Origin: Gemmatimonadota bacterium
GTDB lineage: Bacteria; Gemmatimonadota; Gemmatimonadetes; Gemmatimonadales; GWC2-71-9
Direction of reading: 5' to 3'
Assembly: GCA_016874005.1 (NCBI GenBank)
Contig: VGVQ01000001.1
Coordinates: 1 to 64,000 of the forward strand
Length of the DNA stretch: 64,000 nt
Both the position numbers and the translations under genes were made by a program. Below are positions 7,426 to 15,825 of the stretch, in pieces. Each line of letters begins with the position of its first letter. Within the stretch, counting starts at the first letter, position 1. The notes beneath the pieces are model-generated. The model was not told where the DNA came from and ran no database searches. It saw nothing but the letters and a program-made list of their open reading frames with translations.

Positions 7426-8094
7426 GTCGGCACCGCGGGCTGCCTCGATGACGCTCCCGCAGGGGCTGGTATCACCGGTGTAGACCAGGGTTCGCCCGGG
7501 GCGACTTGGACCGACCAGCGTTTCCGCGGTGACTACCCGGCCATCCTCGAGGGTCACCGACATCCCCCGGTGTAGCCGGCCCCAGAGCGGTCCCTCGGGG
7601 ACACCGAGCACCCGGGCCCGCTCCGGATCGAACCGGCCCAAGCGGGGGTGTTCCGCCAGGGCAAAGCCCACCGTGTCGGTCCGGTGCTCGGTAGCGAATA
7701 CTCGAATGGAGTACTCGCCCCGATCGAGTTGATCGCCGGCGCTGATTTCGACGATCTCGACTGGGAACTTGGTCCGCTCGATTCCGACCGCCAAGGCATG
7801 ACCGAGAACCCGCTGGGCACCCCGGGGTCCGTAGAGGGTCACCTTCTCTTGGCGATCGAGCAGCCCCATTGTCCGGAACAGGCCGATGATGCCGAGAATG
7901 TGGTCCGAGTGGTAGTGGGTGAAGAACACCTCTTTGAAGGCGAAGCCGACCCCGTACCGCATCATCTGCCGTTGGGTCCCCTCGCCACAATCGAACAGGA
8001 AGGTCTCGCCCTCGCGGAAGACCGCCAGGCCGGAAACGTTCCGTTCGACGGTCGGGCAAGCCGCCCCCGTCCCGAGAAAGGTCACCCCGAGCAT
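7162..8094 (-). CDS. rnz: Ribonuclease Z (tRNA 3' endonuclease)
   Basis: This 310-residue metallo-beta-lactamase-fold enzyme removes the 3' trailer of tRNA precursors. The zinc motif is FTHYHSDHILG near residue 60. LGTGAACPTVERNVSG opens the protein as in RNase Z, a VYTGDTSPC strand lies near residue 207, and a late LTHIS histidine completes the site. The length fits the bacterial short form. Its TAA stop lies inside a CGTTAGGG sequence. It precedes the mla genes on the same strand with a 23 bp gap downstream of mlaD. Confidence 0.9.
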   Translation of the reverse strand: MLGVTFLGTGAACPTVERNVSGLAVFREGETFLFDCGEGTQRQMMRYGVGFAFKEVFFTHYHSDHILGIIGLFRTMGLLDRQEKVTLYGPRGAQRVLGHALAVGIERTKFPVEIVEISAGDQLDRGEYSIRVFATEHRTDTVGFALAEHPRLGRFDPERARVLGVPEGPLWGRLHRGMSVTLEDGRVVTAETLVGPSRPGRTLVYTGDTSPCGSVIEAARGADLLIHDSTFGMDERDRAVETGHSTAAEAAAVAREAGVRRLVLTHISARYSREAPELLAEAQAIFPETAIAKDGLSLEVPFHREVPAQP

Positions 8095-8117
8095 CGGCCC
8101 AAATTAACCGCGAATGG

Positions 8118-9005
8118 CTAGAACGTCTTCACCTGGATGGTGATCTTGCCCGGGTGCTTGCGGAGGTCGTCGGCCAACTCTTGGAATGAGTTCACCAGCC
8201 GCCTGAGGTCGCCGTACAGGAGGCTGTCGTTGACCAACTTGCCCAGGGTTCCGTCCCCCCGGTTGAGCCGCTGGAACAGGCTGTCCAGTCGGGCGGCGGT
8301 GGTAGTGAACTCGGCGGTGGTCCCGCTCAGGTTGCTGACCAAGGTATCGCTCCGCCGCAGCGTGCTGGGAAGGTCGGCTTTGGTCAGGGTGGATTCGAGC
8401 TGGGCCGAGAGACTCTGGAGCTGGTCCATGGTGGCGACCATCTCCGCGGCGGGGCCCCGCCGGGTGTCGGAGTAGGTGGCCATGAACCGCTGCATCGCGG
8501 TGAGGGTGGCGTTGAGGTTCCCCGCCAACTCCTTGTTGGCGATCTCGTTGATGCCAGCCAGGGCCTGCTTGGCCTGGTCACCCAACTCGGTGCCCAACTC
8601 CATCAGGCCCTGGTCGATGGTCCCCTGGACCACCCGGTCGGCAGGCAGCGGCTCGGACGACGAGCCAGGGTGGAGCACCACCACGGCATCGGCGACGAGC
8701 CCCACGGTGGTGAGCTTGGCGGTGGCATCGATCTTCGGCTTGATCACCTCGTCGAGGTCGAGGGTCACCACGACCTTGCCCACCGCTTCGAAGGTGATCG
8801 CGGACACGGTACCCAGCTTGACGCCGGAGACCCGGACCGCCGAACCCTTCTTCAAGGTCCCGACATCGGCGAAGGCGACCCGCATCTCGTTGCCGCCACC
8901 GCCTAGCCGGTTGCCCTGGAGCCAGAATGTCCCAGCCACGAACAGACCGATGCCCGCCAACACCAGGGCCCCGACGGTGACTTCCTGCTTGTAGTGGAGA
9001 TCCAT
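8118..9005 (-). CDS. mlaD: MlaD-type MCE-domain lipid transport protein
   Basis: This 295-residue protein has an N-terminal membrane anchor (VGALVLAGIGLFVAGTFWL), then one MCE domain (about residues 37-115, with GTLKKGSAVRVSGVKLGTVS), then a long helical region rich in Gln, Leu and Ser that likely forms coiled coils. MCE proteins form hexameric rings that carry phospholipids between inner and outer membranes. The ATG at 9005 lies 2 nt after the mlaF stop, with a CGTTAGGC octamer at the junction. It is the last gene of mlaEFD. The long C-terminal helix is longer than in E. coli MlaD. Confidence 0.88.
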   Translation of the reverse strand: MDLHYKQEVTVGALVLAGIGLFVAGTFWLQGNRLGGGGNEMRVAFADVGTLKKGSAVRVSGVKLGTVSAITFEAVGKVVVTLDLDEVIKPKIDATAKLTTVGLVADAVVVLHPGSSSEPLPADRVVQGTIDQGLMELGTELGDQAKQALAGINEIANKELAGNLNATLTAMQRFMATYSDTRRGPAAEMVATMDQLQSLSAQLESTLTKADLPSTLRRSDTLVSNLSGTTAEFTTTAARLDSLFQRLNRGDGTLGKLVNDSLLYGDLRRLVNSFQELADDLRKHPGKITIQVKTF

Positions 9006-9007
9006 CG

Positions 9008-9757
9008 TTAGGCCGCCTCGGGGGTCTCGAAATCTCGTTCTAGGAAGGCCCGGACGTTCTCGTTGGTCGAGGCCCGGAACTCCGCTGGAGTGCCCTGCAG
9101 GACGATCCGACCGTCGCTCAGTAAGGCCAATCGATCGGCGACCCGGAAAGCGCCCCGGACGTCGTGCGTCACCATGACGCTGGTCACCCGGAGCTCCTCG
9201 GCCAGCCGTTTGACCAGACTGTCGATGATGTCCGAGTTGACCGGGTCGAGTCCGGATGTCGGCTCGTCGTAGAGCAGATACTTGGGCGAGCCGGCGATCG
9301 CCCGGGCGATCCCGACCCGCTTCCGCATCCCGCCCGAGAGCTGGGCGGGGAACTTGCTGCCGACCTCGGGGGCGAGGTTGACCAGCCGTAAGCACTCGGC
9401 CACCCGCTGGCGGCTGAAGGCGGAATCGTTGTACTTGGCCGGATCGCTCAGACCGAGCCGAATGTTCTCGTAGACGTTCAACGAATCGAACAGGGCGCCG
9501 TTTTGAAAGACGTAGCCAATGGTGGTCCGAAGTTCCGCCAACGCGGCGCGCTTGAGCAATGCCACGTTCTGGCCGTCGACGAGAATCGTGCCGGCATCCG
9601 GCCGGATCAGCCCGTTGATGTGCTTGAGGAGAACGCTCTTGCCGGTTCCGGACGGCCCCATGAGGGCGACGGTCTCCCCATCGTGCACGGTGAAGTCCAC
9701 GCCGTCGAGGACGACCTGCTCGCCAAACCGCTTCTTGATGCCGTGAAGCTCGATCAT
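9008..9757 (-). CDS. mlaF: MlaF-type ABC transporter ATPase
   Basis: This 249-residue ATPase powers Mla lipid transport. Walker A is GPSGTGKS (about residues 34-41), the signature is LSGGMRKR, Walker B is YLLYDEPTSGLD, and the switch His lies in VMVTHD. The ATG at 9757 overlaps the mlaE TGA by one base. The open frame extends much further upstream, but that part is the antisense of mlaE in another frame. Confidence 0.92.
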   Translation of the reverse strand: MIELHGIKKRFGEQVVLDGVDFTVHDGETVALMGPSGTGKSVLLKHINGLIRPDAGTILVDGQNVALLKRAALAELRTTIGYVFQNGALFDSLNVYENIRLGLSDPAKYNDSAFSRQRVAECLRLVNLAPEVGSKFPAQLSGGMRKRVGIARAIAGSPKYLLYDEPTSGLDPVNSDIIDSLVKRLAEELRVTSVMVTHDVRGAFRVADRLALLSDGRIVLQGTPAEFRASTNENVRAFLERDFETPEAA

Positions 9758-10563
9758 CAGTTGAGCAGCACGCGGGCCAGGAGCGCGTTGAGCAGCAGCA
9801 ACACCACCGAACTGGCCACCACGGCCGCCGTCGTCGACCGGCCGACGCCCTCGGCGCCCTGTTTGGTGTTGAAGCCCATGTAGCACGAAATCAACGCGAT
9901 GGCCCCGCCGAAGAAGAAGGCCTTGATGACCGAGTAGTACCCGTCGAACGGCCGATAGAAATACTGGGCGCCGTACGCGAAGTCCTGGTTGGTCAGCGGG
10001 AGCACTTGCTTGACGCTCCACCATCCGGCCAACACCGCGATCACGTTCGCGATGGTGGTGAGGATCGGGACCACGATGAACCCGGCCAGGACCCGCGGGA
10101 TGATCAGGTGGGATGCCGGAGACCGCCCCAGACTCTCCAGCGCGTCGATCTGCTCGGTCACCCGCATGGTCCCGAGCTCGGCCGCATAACGAGCGCCGAT
10201 CCGTCCGGCCAGCACCAATCCGACCAACACCGGTCCCAGCTCGAGCACCACCGTCGAGACGATCAGGGTCCCGAGGACGTAGTACGGCAGGCTGGTTTGC
10301 CATTGATAGCCGGACTGGAACGCCGTGACGGCGCCGGCGAACGCCGAGATCACCACCACGATCAGCAGGCTGCCGGCCCCGATGTTGGCCACCTCGGTGA
10401 TGGTGCGCGGAAACCAGGCCCGCCAGTCGGCGAGCCCTCGAACGATCTCGACGCACATCAGGCTGAACCGACCGAAATGGCTGAGCGCGCCGAGGATGAC
10501 GCGGCCGACCAGCCGAAACAGCCCGGGCAGGGGGGTGGGCATCACTGTATCTTGAACCGCCAT
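9757..10563 (-). CDS. mlaE: MlaE-type permease
   Basis: This roughly 268-residue integral membrane protein has five or so hydrophobic segments and the MlaE-family centre (VVLELGPVLVGLVLAGRIGARYAAELGTMRVTEQ, in pieces around residues 108-142). It forms the membrane channel with MlaF and MlaD. The ATG at 10563 overlaps head-on with the mutY ATG at 10562. An internal ATG at 10542 is an equally good start, and neither has a clear ribosome-binding site. The promoter must lie within the mutY 5' coding region. Confidence 0.88.
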   Translation of the reverse strand: MAVQDTVMPTPLPGLFRLVGRVILGALSHFGRFSLMCVEIVRGLADWRAWFPRTITEVANIGAGSLLIVVVISAFAGAVTAFQSGYQWQTSLPYYVLGTLIVSTVVLELGPVLVGLVLAGRIGARYAAELGTMRVTEQIDALESLGRSPASHLIIPRVLAGFIVVPILTTIANVIAVLAGWWSVKQVLPLTNQDFAYGAQYFYRPFDGYYSVIKAFFFGGAIALISCYMGFNTKQGAEGVGRSTTAAVVASSVVLLLLNALLARVLLN

Positions 10564-11342
10564 GGCGTCGAAGTCCACCCTAGCGGCGTTCCGTCGCCTG
10601 GTCGTGACCTGGTTTCGCAAGTCCGGCCGGGACCTCCCCTGGCGCCGCACCCGCGGACCCGTACCGAATCCTGGTGTCCGAGGTCATGCTCCAGCAGACC
10701 CAGGTCAGTCGCGTCGAGGACTATTACCGGCGCTTCCTGGATCGCTACCCGACGGTGACCGACCTGGCCGCCGCGGCGCCGCGATCGGTCCGCGATCAGT
10801 GGGACGGGTTAGGCTACTATCGCCGGGCCGAGAACCTCCACCGGCTCGCTCGGCTGGTCGTCGCCGAATATGACGGCAGGATCCCAGCCGACACCAGCCG
10901 GTTGATGGCGCTCCCCGGCATCGGCCGCTACACCGCCGGCGCGATTGCCTCCTTCGCCTACGAGCAAGCCGAGCCGGCCGTCGACACCAACGTGGCCCGG
11001 GTCCTTCGGCGGGCGTTCCACCCGAGGGCCGGCGACCGGGCGGCCGACCACCGCAAGCTCTGGGCGACGGCGGCCAAGTTGATCCCGGCCGCCGGCGGCG
11101 ACGCCTGGGCGTTCAATCAAGGGATCATGGAGTTGGGTGCCCTGATCTGCACCGCGCGGATCGCCCGCTGCGCCGAATGCCCCGCGCGGCGGGTCTGCGC
11201 CACCGGCAAGCGGGCTACGGTCGCCCGAGCGCCCCGAAGATCAAGGCCAACAACCCGAACACCCCGGAGATCATCCCGAGCCGCGCCTGCCGGGCCCGCA
11301 GGGCGTCGAAAAGCGGCGCCTGGCTCACCGGATCGATCCTAG
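10562..11342 (+). pseudogene. mutY: Adenine DNA glycosylase gene with a frameshift
   Basis: MutY removes adenine mispaired with 8-oxoguanine. The first frame from ATG 10562 gives the family N-terminus ending in SGRDLPWRRTRG. The rest of the enzyme continues in the next frame as DPYRILVSEVMLQQTQ, W-GLGYY, and the helix-hairpin-helix MALPGIGRYTAGAIASFAY with catalytic Asp in VDTN. The [4Fe-4S] cysteines follow in exact C-x6-C-x2-C-x5-C spacing (11149-11207 region). Removing one G at 10655-10656 restores RTRDPYRILVSEVM exactly. The C-terminal 8-oxoG recognition domain is missing, and the tail overlaps the gene on the other strand. It is either a real inactivating mutation or a sequence error. 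Confidence 0.8.
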
Positions 11343-11673
11343 TGAGCCGACCCGCGGCCGGGACCAAGGCAATCATCGTGATGAGTCCGGCCACCAGCCC
11401 GAATCCCTGCATCGCCATCAGACTGTGGTTCATTCCGGCGATTGCCAGCGGCCCCCCGTACATGATGAGCGTCAGAATGAGGCCGGACGCCACCGTCAGG
11501 ACGCTTCCCGGCAGCATCAGTTGCCGGTAGACCGTGGCCAGCAACCGGGTTCCGGTCGCCAGATCGCTTCGATCGAAGCGTTTGAGCGCGATGCCGAGCG
11601 CCATCGCCGCCAGCCCCCCGCCCAGCCACATGACCATGCCCAGCAAGTGAGCGAAAATCCAGAAATGTCTCAC
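11215..11673 (-). CDS. Small integral membrane protein, DUF2269-like
   Basis: This 152-residue protein has about four hydrophobic helices (FAHLLGMVMWLGGGLAAMALG near the N-terminus, LMLPGSVLTVASGLILTLIM, LMAMQGFGLVAGLITMIALV and LGMISGVFGLLALIFGAL). The early His and the WLGGG motif resemble DUF2269 and related predicted integral membrane families. The GTG at 11673 overlaps the DUF2203 stop as GTGA, so the pair is co-translated. Its function is unknown. Confidence 0.65.
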   Translation of the reverse strand: MRHFWIFAHLLGMVMWLGGGLAAMALGIALKRFDRSDLATGTRLLATVYRQLMLPGSVLTVASGLILTLIMYGGPLAIAGMNHSLMAMQGFGLVAGLITMIALVPAAGRLTRIDPVSQAPLFDALRARQARLGMISGVFGLLALIFGALGRP

Positions 11674-12095
11674 GGGACGATTCCGCTGAATTCGGCCGCG
11701 TCGATTCGTTGCCGGCCGGCGAATCCGGCGTCGACGTCGTGCCAGTAGGAGATGTGATCCTCGCCGTCTTTCCAACAGAGCAACACCAACCGATCATCCC
11801 GGAGGGCGTAGAAATCGACCAACCCTTCCTCGAAGCCCTTGAACAACACCCCGATCGCCTCGAGTTCGCCGAGAAATCCGTTGATTCGAGACGCGGCTTC
11901 GGACATCGCCGCCCGAGCCTGGATCAGGTCCATGGACTCGCCCCGGTCGGCCCTGACGTTCGCGGCCAACAGCTCGTATTCGGCGAGGGCATCTCGCCAG
12001 CGAGCGTGCTCGGCCTTGAGGTCGGCCAGAATCCGCCGAAGTAGGGGGAGGGTCCGCTCCGCCTCGTCGAGGGAGAACAACCGAACCGCCGTCAT
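11670..12095 (-). CDS. DUF2203 family protein
   Basis: This 141-residue protein matches DUF2203 throughout: FSLDEAERTLPLLRRILADL at the N-terminus, then a helical coil, then GVLFKGFEEGLVDFYALRDD, LLCWKDGE, YWHD and GFAGRQ. The family has no established biochemical role. The ATG at 12095 is preferred over a GTG at 12116 because AAAGG lies about 6 nt upstream. It is followed directly by the small membrane protein gene. Confidence 0.8.
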   Translation of the reverse strand: MTAVRLFSLDEAERTLPLLRRILADLKAEHARWRDALAEYELLAANVRADRGESMDLIQARAAMSEAASRINGFLGELEAIGVLFKGFEEGLVDFYALRDDRLVLLCWKDGEDHISYWHDVDAGFAGRQRIDAAEFSGIVP

Positions 12096-12143
12096 CGGGA
12101 ACCTTTCGTTACCCACAATGATCCCTTCCCGACCGACCTTCGG

Positions 12144-12971
12144 TCAAGGCGAGCGGCCGAGCGCGACCGCCGCCGCTCGCCGGCCGGCGGCCATGTAGCC
12201 GTCCACCGCGGCGAAGGCGAAGGTCTCGCCACGGTGCACCGCGGGGCGGACATAGACGAGCGGGGGACGTCCCGGCGTCAGCCGCCACAGCTCGAGAGCC
12301 TGCTTGGTCTGGGTCGCCATCAGAAGGTGTTGGGCGTCGTTATGGGCCCGAAGCAGCGCCGGCGGCGGGCGATCGCGCGAGGGCGCCGCGTCGAAGCCAG
12401 GACCGACGTCGATGGCGAGGACGAGATCGGCTGGAAAGCTCGCCGCAACCTCGAGCGGGAGGACCGCCCGAAGCCCGCCGTCACCGAGTCGGCGGCCCTC
12501 CCACTGGGCAGCCGGGTAGAACACCGGCAGGGCGCATGAGGCGTAGAGCGCGTCGGCCAGGGGGGCATCGACGCCGCCGTCGCCGAAGAGCACCAGCGCC
12601 CCGGTGTCGAGGTCGGCCGCGGTGACGGTCAGCGGCAACTGGAGGTCGGCGAACCGGCCAACCGGCAACAACTTGCCTAACGTTTCGCGGAGCCGAGGAC
12701 CGCGAAACATCGCCGGCGCGAAGACGCCCCGTACCAAAGCCGTCCGGTCGAGGGCCGCCACCTGGCTCCGCTCGATTGCCAGCAACCGAACCCTGACGTC
12801 GGCGATGGAGAGCCCGGCGGCCAGGCCCGCCGAGATCACCGCCCCCATGGAGGTGCCCACGAACCGCGTCGGCACATGACCGGCCTGAGCCAAGACCTCG
12901 AGCGCGCCCAGGTGAGCGGCGGTCTTCACCCCCCCGCCCGAGAGAACCGCGGTGACGGCGCGGGCCGTCAT
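12144..12971 (-). CDS. Patatin-like phospholipase (RssA/NTE family)
   Basis: This 275-residue predicted lipid acyl hydrolase carries the oxyanion motif GGGVKTAAHLG near residue 12, the nucleophile elbow GTSMG (Ser about 41), and the partner Asp in the GDGG segment (about residue 165). This is the standard Ser-Asp dyad of bacterial patatins. No signal peptide was found, so it is likely cytoplasmic or membrane-associated. Its ATG overlaps the thioesterase stop (ATGA), placing it in a nadE-thioesterase-patatin unit. Confidence 0.85.
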   Translation of the reverse strand: MTARAVTAVLSGGGVKTAAHLGALEVLAQAGHVPTRFVGTSMGAVISAGLAAGLSIADVRVRLLAIERSQVAALDRTALVRGVFAPAMFRGPRLRETLGKLLPVGRFADLQLPLTVTAADLDTGALVLFGDGGVDAPLADALYASCALPVFYPAAQWEGRRLGDGGLRAVLPLEVAASFPADLVLAIDVGPGFDAAPSRDRPPPALLRAHNDAQHLLMATQTKQALELWRLTPGRPPLVYVRPAVHRGETFAFAAVDGYMAAGRRAAAVALGRSP

Positions 12972-13432
12972 CGCGCCCGCCGCGCCTCCGACCGGGGCCG
13001 GGCCGCCTCGAACCGCCGCCGCTCCTCATCGGTCTCGGGGCGCAGCCGAGGAACCCGGCGCGGTGTTCGGTCGCGGTCGATCGCCACGAACACCACGTGG
13101 GCCGTGTGGGTGTGACGACGAACCCCGGTGGCGATGTGCTCCGAGTAGACCTCGACGGTGATGTCCATCGAGCTGTTGCCGACGTAGTCGACCGTCGCGC
13201 AGCACGAAACCAGCGCTCCGACCGGGATGGCCTGGTGGAAATCGAGCCGGTCGATCGACTTGGTCACCGCGGGACCGCCGGCGTGCCGCATCGCGGCCAC
13301 CGCCGCGGCCTGATCGACCAGCGCCATCAAGTCGCCCCCGAAGAGATCGCCCAGCACGTTCTGCATGTGCGGCATCACGAAGGTGGTGATCTCGCCACGG
13401 GAGTCCCGCATCGCTCGGACCGGCTCCTCCAT
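12968..13432 (-). CDS. Acyl-CoA thioesterase, hot-dog fold
   Basis: This 154-residue protein resembles YciA/BACH-type acyl-CoA hydrolases: MPHMQNVLGDLFGGDLMALVDQ includes the active-site Asp/Asn region, and VDYVGNSSMDITVEVY follows. It ends with a basic Arg-rich tail. The ATG at 13432 shares one base with the nadE stop. It probably hydrolyses medium- or long-chain acyl-CoA, but substrate range cannot be read from sequence. Confidence 0.85.
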   Translation of the reverse strand: MEEPVRAMRDSRGEITTFVMPHMQNVLGDLFGGDLMALVDQAAAVAAMRHAGGPAVTKSIDRLDFHQAIPVGALVSCCATVDYVGNSSMDITVEVYSEHIATGVRRHTHTAHVVFVAIDRDRTPRRVPRLRPETDEERRRFEAARPRSEARRAR

Positions 13433-15216
13433 CAGTAGTCGACCGGGCGGAGGTAGAACTCGCCGATCGCGGTGGCCGACACCATCGCGACCGTCGGCAA
13501 GCGGCGCTTCCAGTGGGTCGAGTCGACCCGGCGGCGGACCAGGGCCACCTCGGCCTCGGTGAACCCGCGGGCGACGATCGCCTCGTCGCGGTATCCCGAG
13601 AGGATCCAATGGAGGATGAGGTCGGCCCGACCGTAGCTGATCCCGAAGTCGCCCTCGTCGGTCTGCCCGGCCACCAGGTCCGCGGTCGGGGCCTTGTCGA
13701 CGATCACGGATGGGACCCCGAGATGGCGCGCCAACGCCCAGACCTGGGTCTTGAACAAATCGCCGATCGGGTTGACCGGCGGCGAGTCGTCGGCGTGCCA
13801 GGTGAAGTAGCCAAAGAGCCGCTCGGTCTTGTTCCCCGTGCCTAACGGTATCGCCCCGATCTCGGCCGAGAGATCGAACAGGGTGATCATCCGCATTCTC
13901 GCCATCACGTTGCCAAGCCGGCCCGGCGAACCGGAGCCCCCGATGGCCCGGGCAATCCCGTCCACCCCTTCGCTGATGTCGATCGTCCGGCTCGCCAGGC
14001 CCAACTGGTCGATGACCAGCTGGGCATGCTCCAGACTGGCCGCGCTCGACGACCGATATGGCATCCGGACCGCGGTGACGTTGGCCGCCCCGAAGGTCCG
14101 GGCCGCGAGATGGGCCACCACGGCGCTGTCGACGCCGCCCGACAACCCCAGAACGACCCGGGAAAAACCCCGCCGGCGCTCGACCTCGTCCCGGAGAAAC
14201 TCGGAGAGCCATCGCTCGGTCAGCTCGGGATCGATGGCGAGCGGATCGCCGGCGCGCGCTCCGACCGGCCGTTGCCGCGGCGATGGAGCGGCCGAGGCGG
14301 CGCCCACCACGGGCGCCGGGCCAGGCAGCCGCCCGGTTTCGCGGCGGGCGGTGAGGGCATCGAGCAAATGAGGAAGATGGGTCTCGAGGTCGGAAAGGAG
14401 TGGCTCGTCGGAGCGAGCCCGGACGATCTCATCGAGCCCAACGGTCGCGGTGGTGAGGGTGTCTTCGAAGATCGGGGATCGAACGACCACCTCGCCTCGG
14501 GGATCCACCAGCACCGACCCACCCGGGAACCCCTTGCCGCCCTCGAAGCCCACCAAGTGGGCTAGTGCCACGAAGACGCCATGCTCGGCTGCGATCGCCT
14601 GAGCGGTCCGCTCCCATCGGACCGCGCTCTGCGGCCGCCCGTCGCCATCGATCGCGGGCTGGATGCCGCGGGCCGGACTGGCGCACAGTACGATGAGCAG
14701 CTGGGCCCCGTCGAGCGCGGCCATCGTCGGCACGATCGAGTGCCAGGCGTCCTCGCAAACCATGACCGCCGCCCGGCCCCAAGACATGTCGAACGCCTGC
14801 ATCCACCGACCTGGTTCGACGAACCGTTCCTCGTCGAACACCCCATAGGTCGGAAGGAAGATCTTCCGGTGGACGTGGCGGATCCCGTGGGCCGGGCCAC
14901 CGAGCGTGGCCGCCAGCGCCGAGTTGTAGAGCCGGGTGTTCCACAACTCGTAGAACCCGACCACCAGGTCGATCGGAGCGGCACCAACCCGCCGGTGCTG
15001 CACGGCCAAGTCGGCGAACAACTGCTCCGCCGTGCGCGCCAGCTCGCGCACCCCGCCTTCGACGAAGTACCCGGTCGTGGCGGCCTCCGGGAAAACGACT
15101 AAATCGGGTTGGTCGCCGCTGGAGCCTGCCGCCCCGATGGCGTCACCGATCCGCTCGAGATTCTCGGCGTACGCCGCCTTCCGCGGTCGGAACTGAGCCA
15201 ACGCCACTCGGAGCAT
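13432..15216 (-). CDS. nadE: Glutamine-dependent NAD+ synthetase
   Basis: This 594-residue enzyme amidates nicotinate adenine dinucleotide to NAD+. The N-terminal nitrilase-fold glutaminase (about residues 1-270) has the catalytic Glu in VVFPEAATTGYF, Lys in HRKIFLPTYGVFDE and Cys in VMVCEDAWH. A roughly 50-residue Pro/Ala-rich linker follows. The C-terminal synthetase (from about residue 325) has the PP-loop VLGLSGGVDSA and the late GTGNKTERLFGYFTWHADD segment. It is the first gene of its operon. Confidence 0.93.
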   Translation of the reverse strand: MLRVALAQFRPRKAAYAENLERIGDAIGAAGSSGDQPDLVVFPEAATTGYFVEGGVRELARTAEQLFADLAVQHRRVGAAPIDLVVGFYELWNTRLYNSALAATLGGPAHGIRHVHRKIFLPTYGVFDEERFVEPGRWMQAFDMSWGRAAVMVCEDAWHSIVPTMAALDGAQLLIVLCASPARGIQPAIDGDGRPQSAVRWERTAQAIAAEHGVFVALAHLVGFEGGKGFPGGSVLVDPRGEVVVRSPIFEDTLTTATVGLDEIVRARSDEPLLSDLETHLPHLLDALTARRETGRLPGPAPVVGAASAAPSPRQRPVGARAGDPLAIDPELTERWLSEFLRDEVERRRGFSRVVLGLSGGVDSAVVAHLAARTFGAANVTAVRMPYRSSSAASLEHAQLVIDQLGLASRTIDISEGVDGIARAIGGSGSPGRLGNVMARMRMITLFDLSAEIGAIPLGTGNKTERLFGYFTWHADDSPPVNPIGDLFKTQVWALARHLGVPSVIVDKAPTADLVAGQTDEGDFGISYGRADLILHWILSGYRDEAIVARGFTEAEVALVRRRVDSTHWKRRLPTVAMVSATAIGEFYLRPVDY

Positions 15217-15282
15217 TCGCGGAAAAGCTAGTCAGGCCAACCGCTTCGACAATCCCCGCGTGCCAGCGGCCCGCCGCCGCCG

Positions 15283-15762
15283 GTGCTAGACTTGAGTGTG
15301 GCAACACCGATCGAAGCAATGGCTGGGGTCCCCAACGCCGCCGCGCCGACGGCGACGCTCGTCACCGGTGGACAACCGACCGCGGCCCATTTCGAGGCCC
15401 TCAGGGCGGCTGGCGTCGAAGTCATCCTCGACATTCGCGATCCGATGGAGCCGCGGCCCTTCGACGAGGCCGCTCTGGTCCGGAAGCTCGGGATGATCTA
15501 CCTCAACGTCCCGGTCACCGGGGCAACCCTGGACGACCTCACCCTCGAACGGATCCTCGCGATCGTCCGCGAACATGCTGATCGACAGGTGGTTTTCCAT
15601 TGCGCGAGCGGCAACCGCGTCGGCGGGGCGCTGATTCCTCACTTCGTGCTCGACCGCGGGATGACCGAAGAGGACGCGGTCGACTTGGCGATGCGAATCG
15701 GGCTGCGAGGAACGGACGTGATGGAGTGGGGGCTCGACTACGTTCGCCGCAAGCGGGCTTGA
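15283..15762 (+). CDS. DUF442-type dual-specificity phosphatase-like protein
   Basis: The protein has 154-159 residues and the Cys-based phosphatase loop HCASGNRVGG (Cys about 109), preceded by VILDIRDP and followed by a helical end. This fits the DUF442/beta-lactamase-hydrolase-like phosphatase group. The start is uncertain: GTG 15283, GTG 15298 and ATG 15319 are all in frame. A TAGACT hexamer at 15287-15292 would place transcription initiation near 15299, which favours a leaderless GTG at 15298. Confidence 0.75.
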   Translation: MLDLSVATPIEAMAGVPNAAAPTATLVTGGQPTAAHFEALRAAGVEVILDIRDPMEPRPFDEAALVRKLGMIYLNVPVTGATLDDLTLERILAIVREHADRQVVFHCASGNRVGGALIPHFVLDRGMTEEDAVDLAMRIGLRGTDVMEWGLDYVRRKRA

Positions 15763-15775
15763 CCTGGTGGTAAAG

Positions 15776-15805
15776 CGAAGGGCCGGCCTGGTGGCTGGCC
15801 CTTCG
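15776..15805. terminator. Probable bidirectional terminator hairpin
   Basis: Nine-base arms CGAAGGGCC (15776-15784) and GGCCCTTCG (15797-15805) enclose a 12 nt loop, midway between two convergent genes. There is no U-tract, so termination strength is uncertain. Confidence 0.55.
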
Positions 15806-15825
15806 GCGCGTCAAGGCGCTGACCG

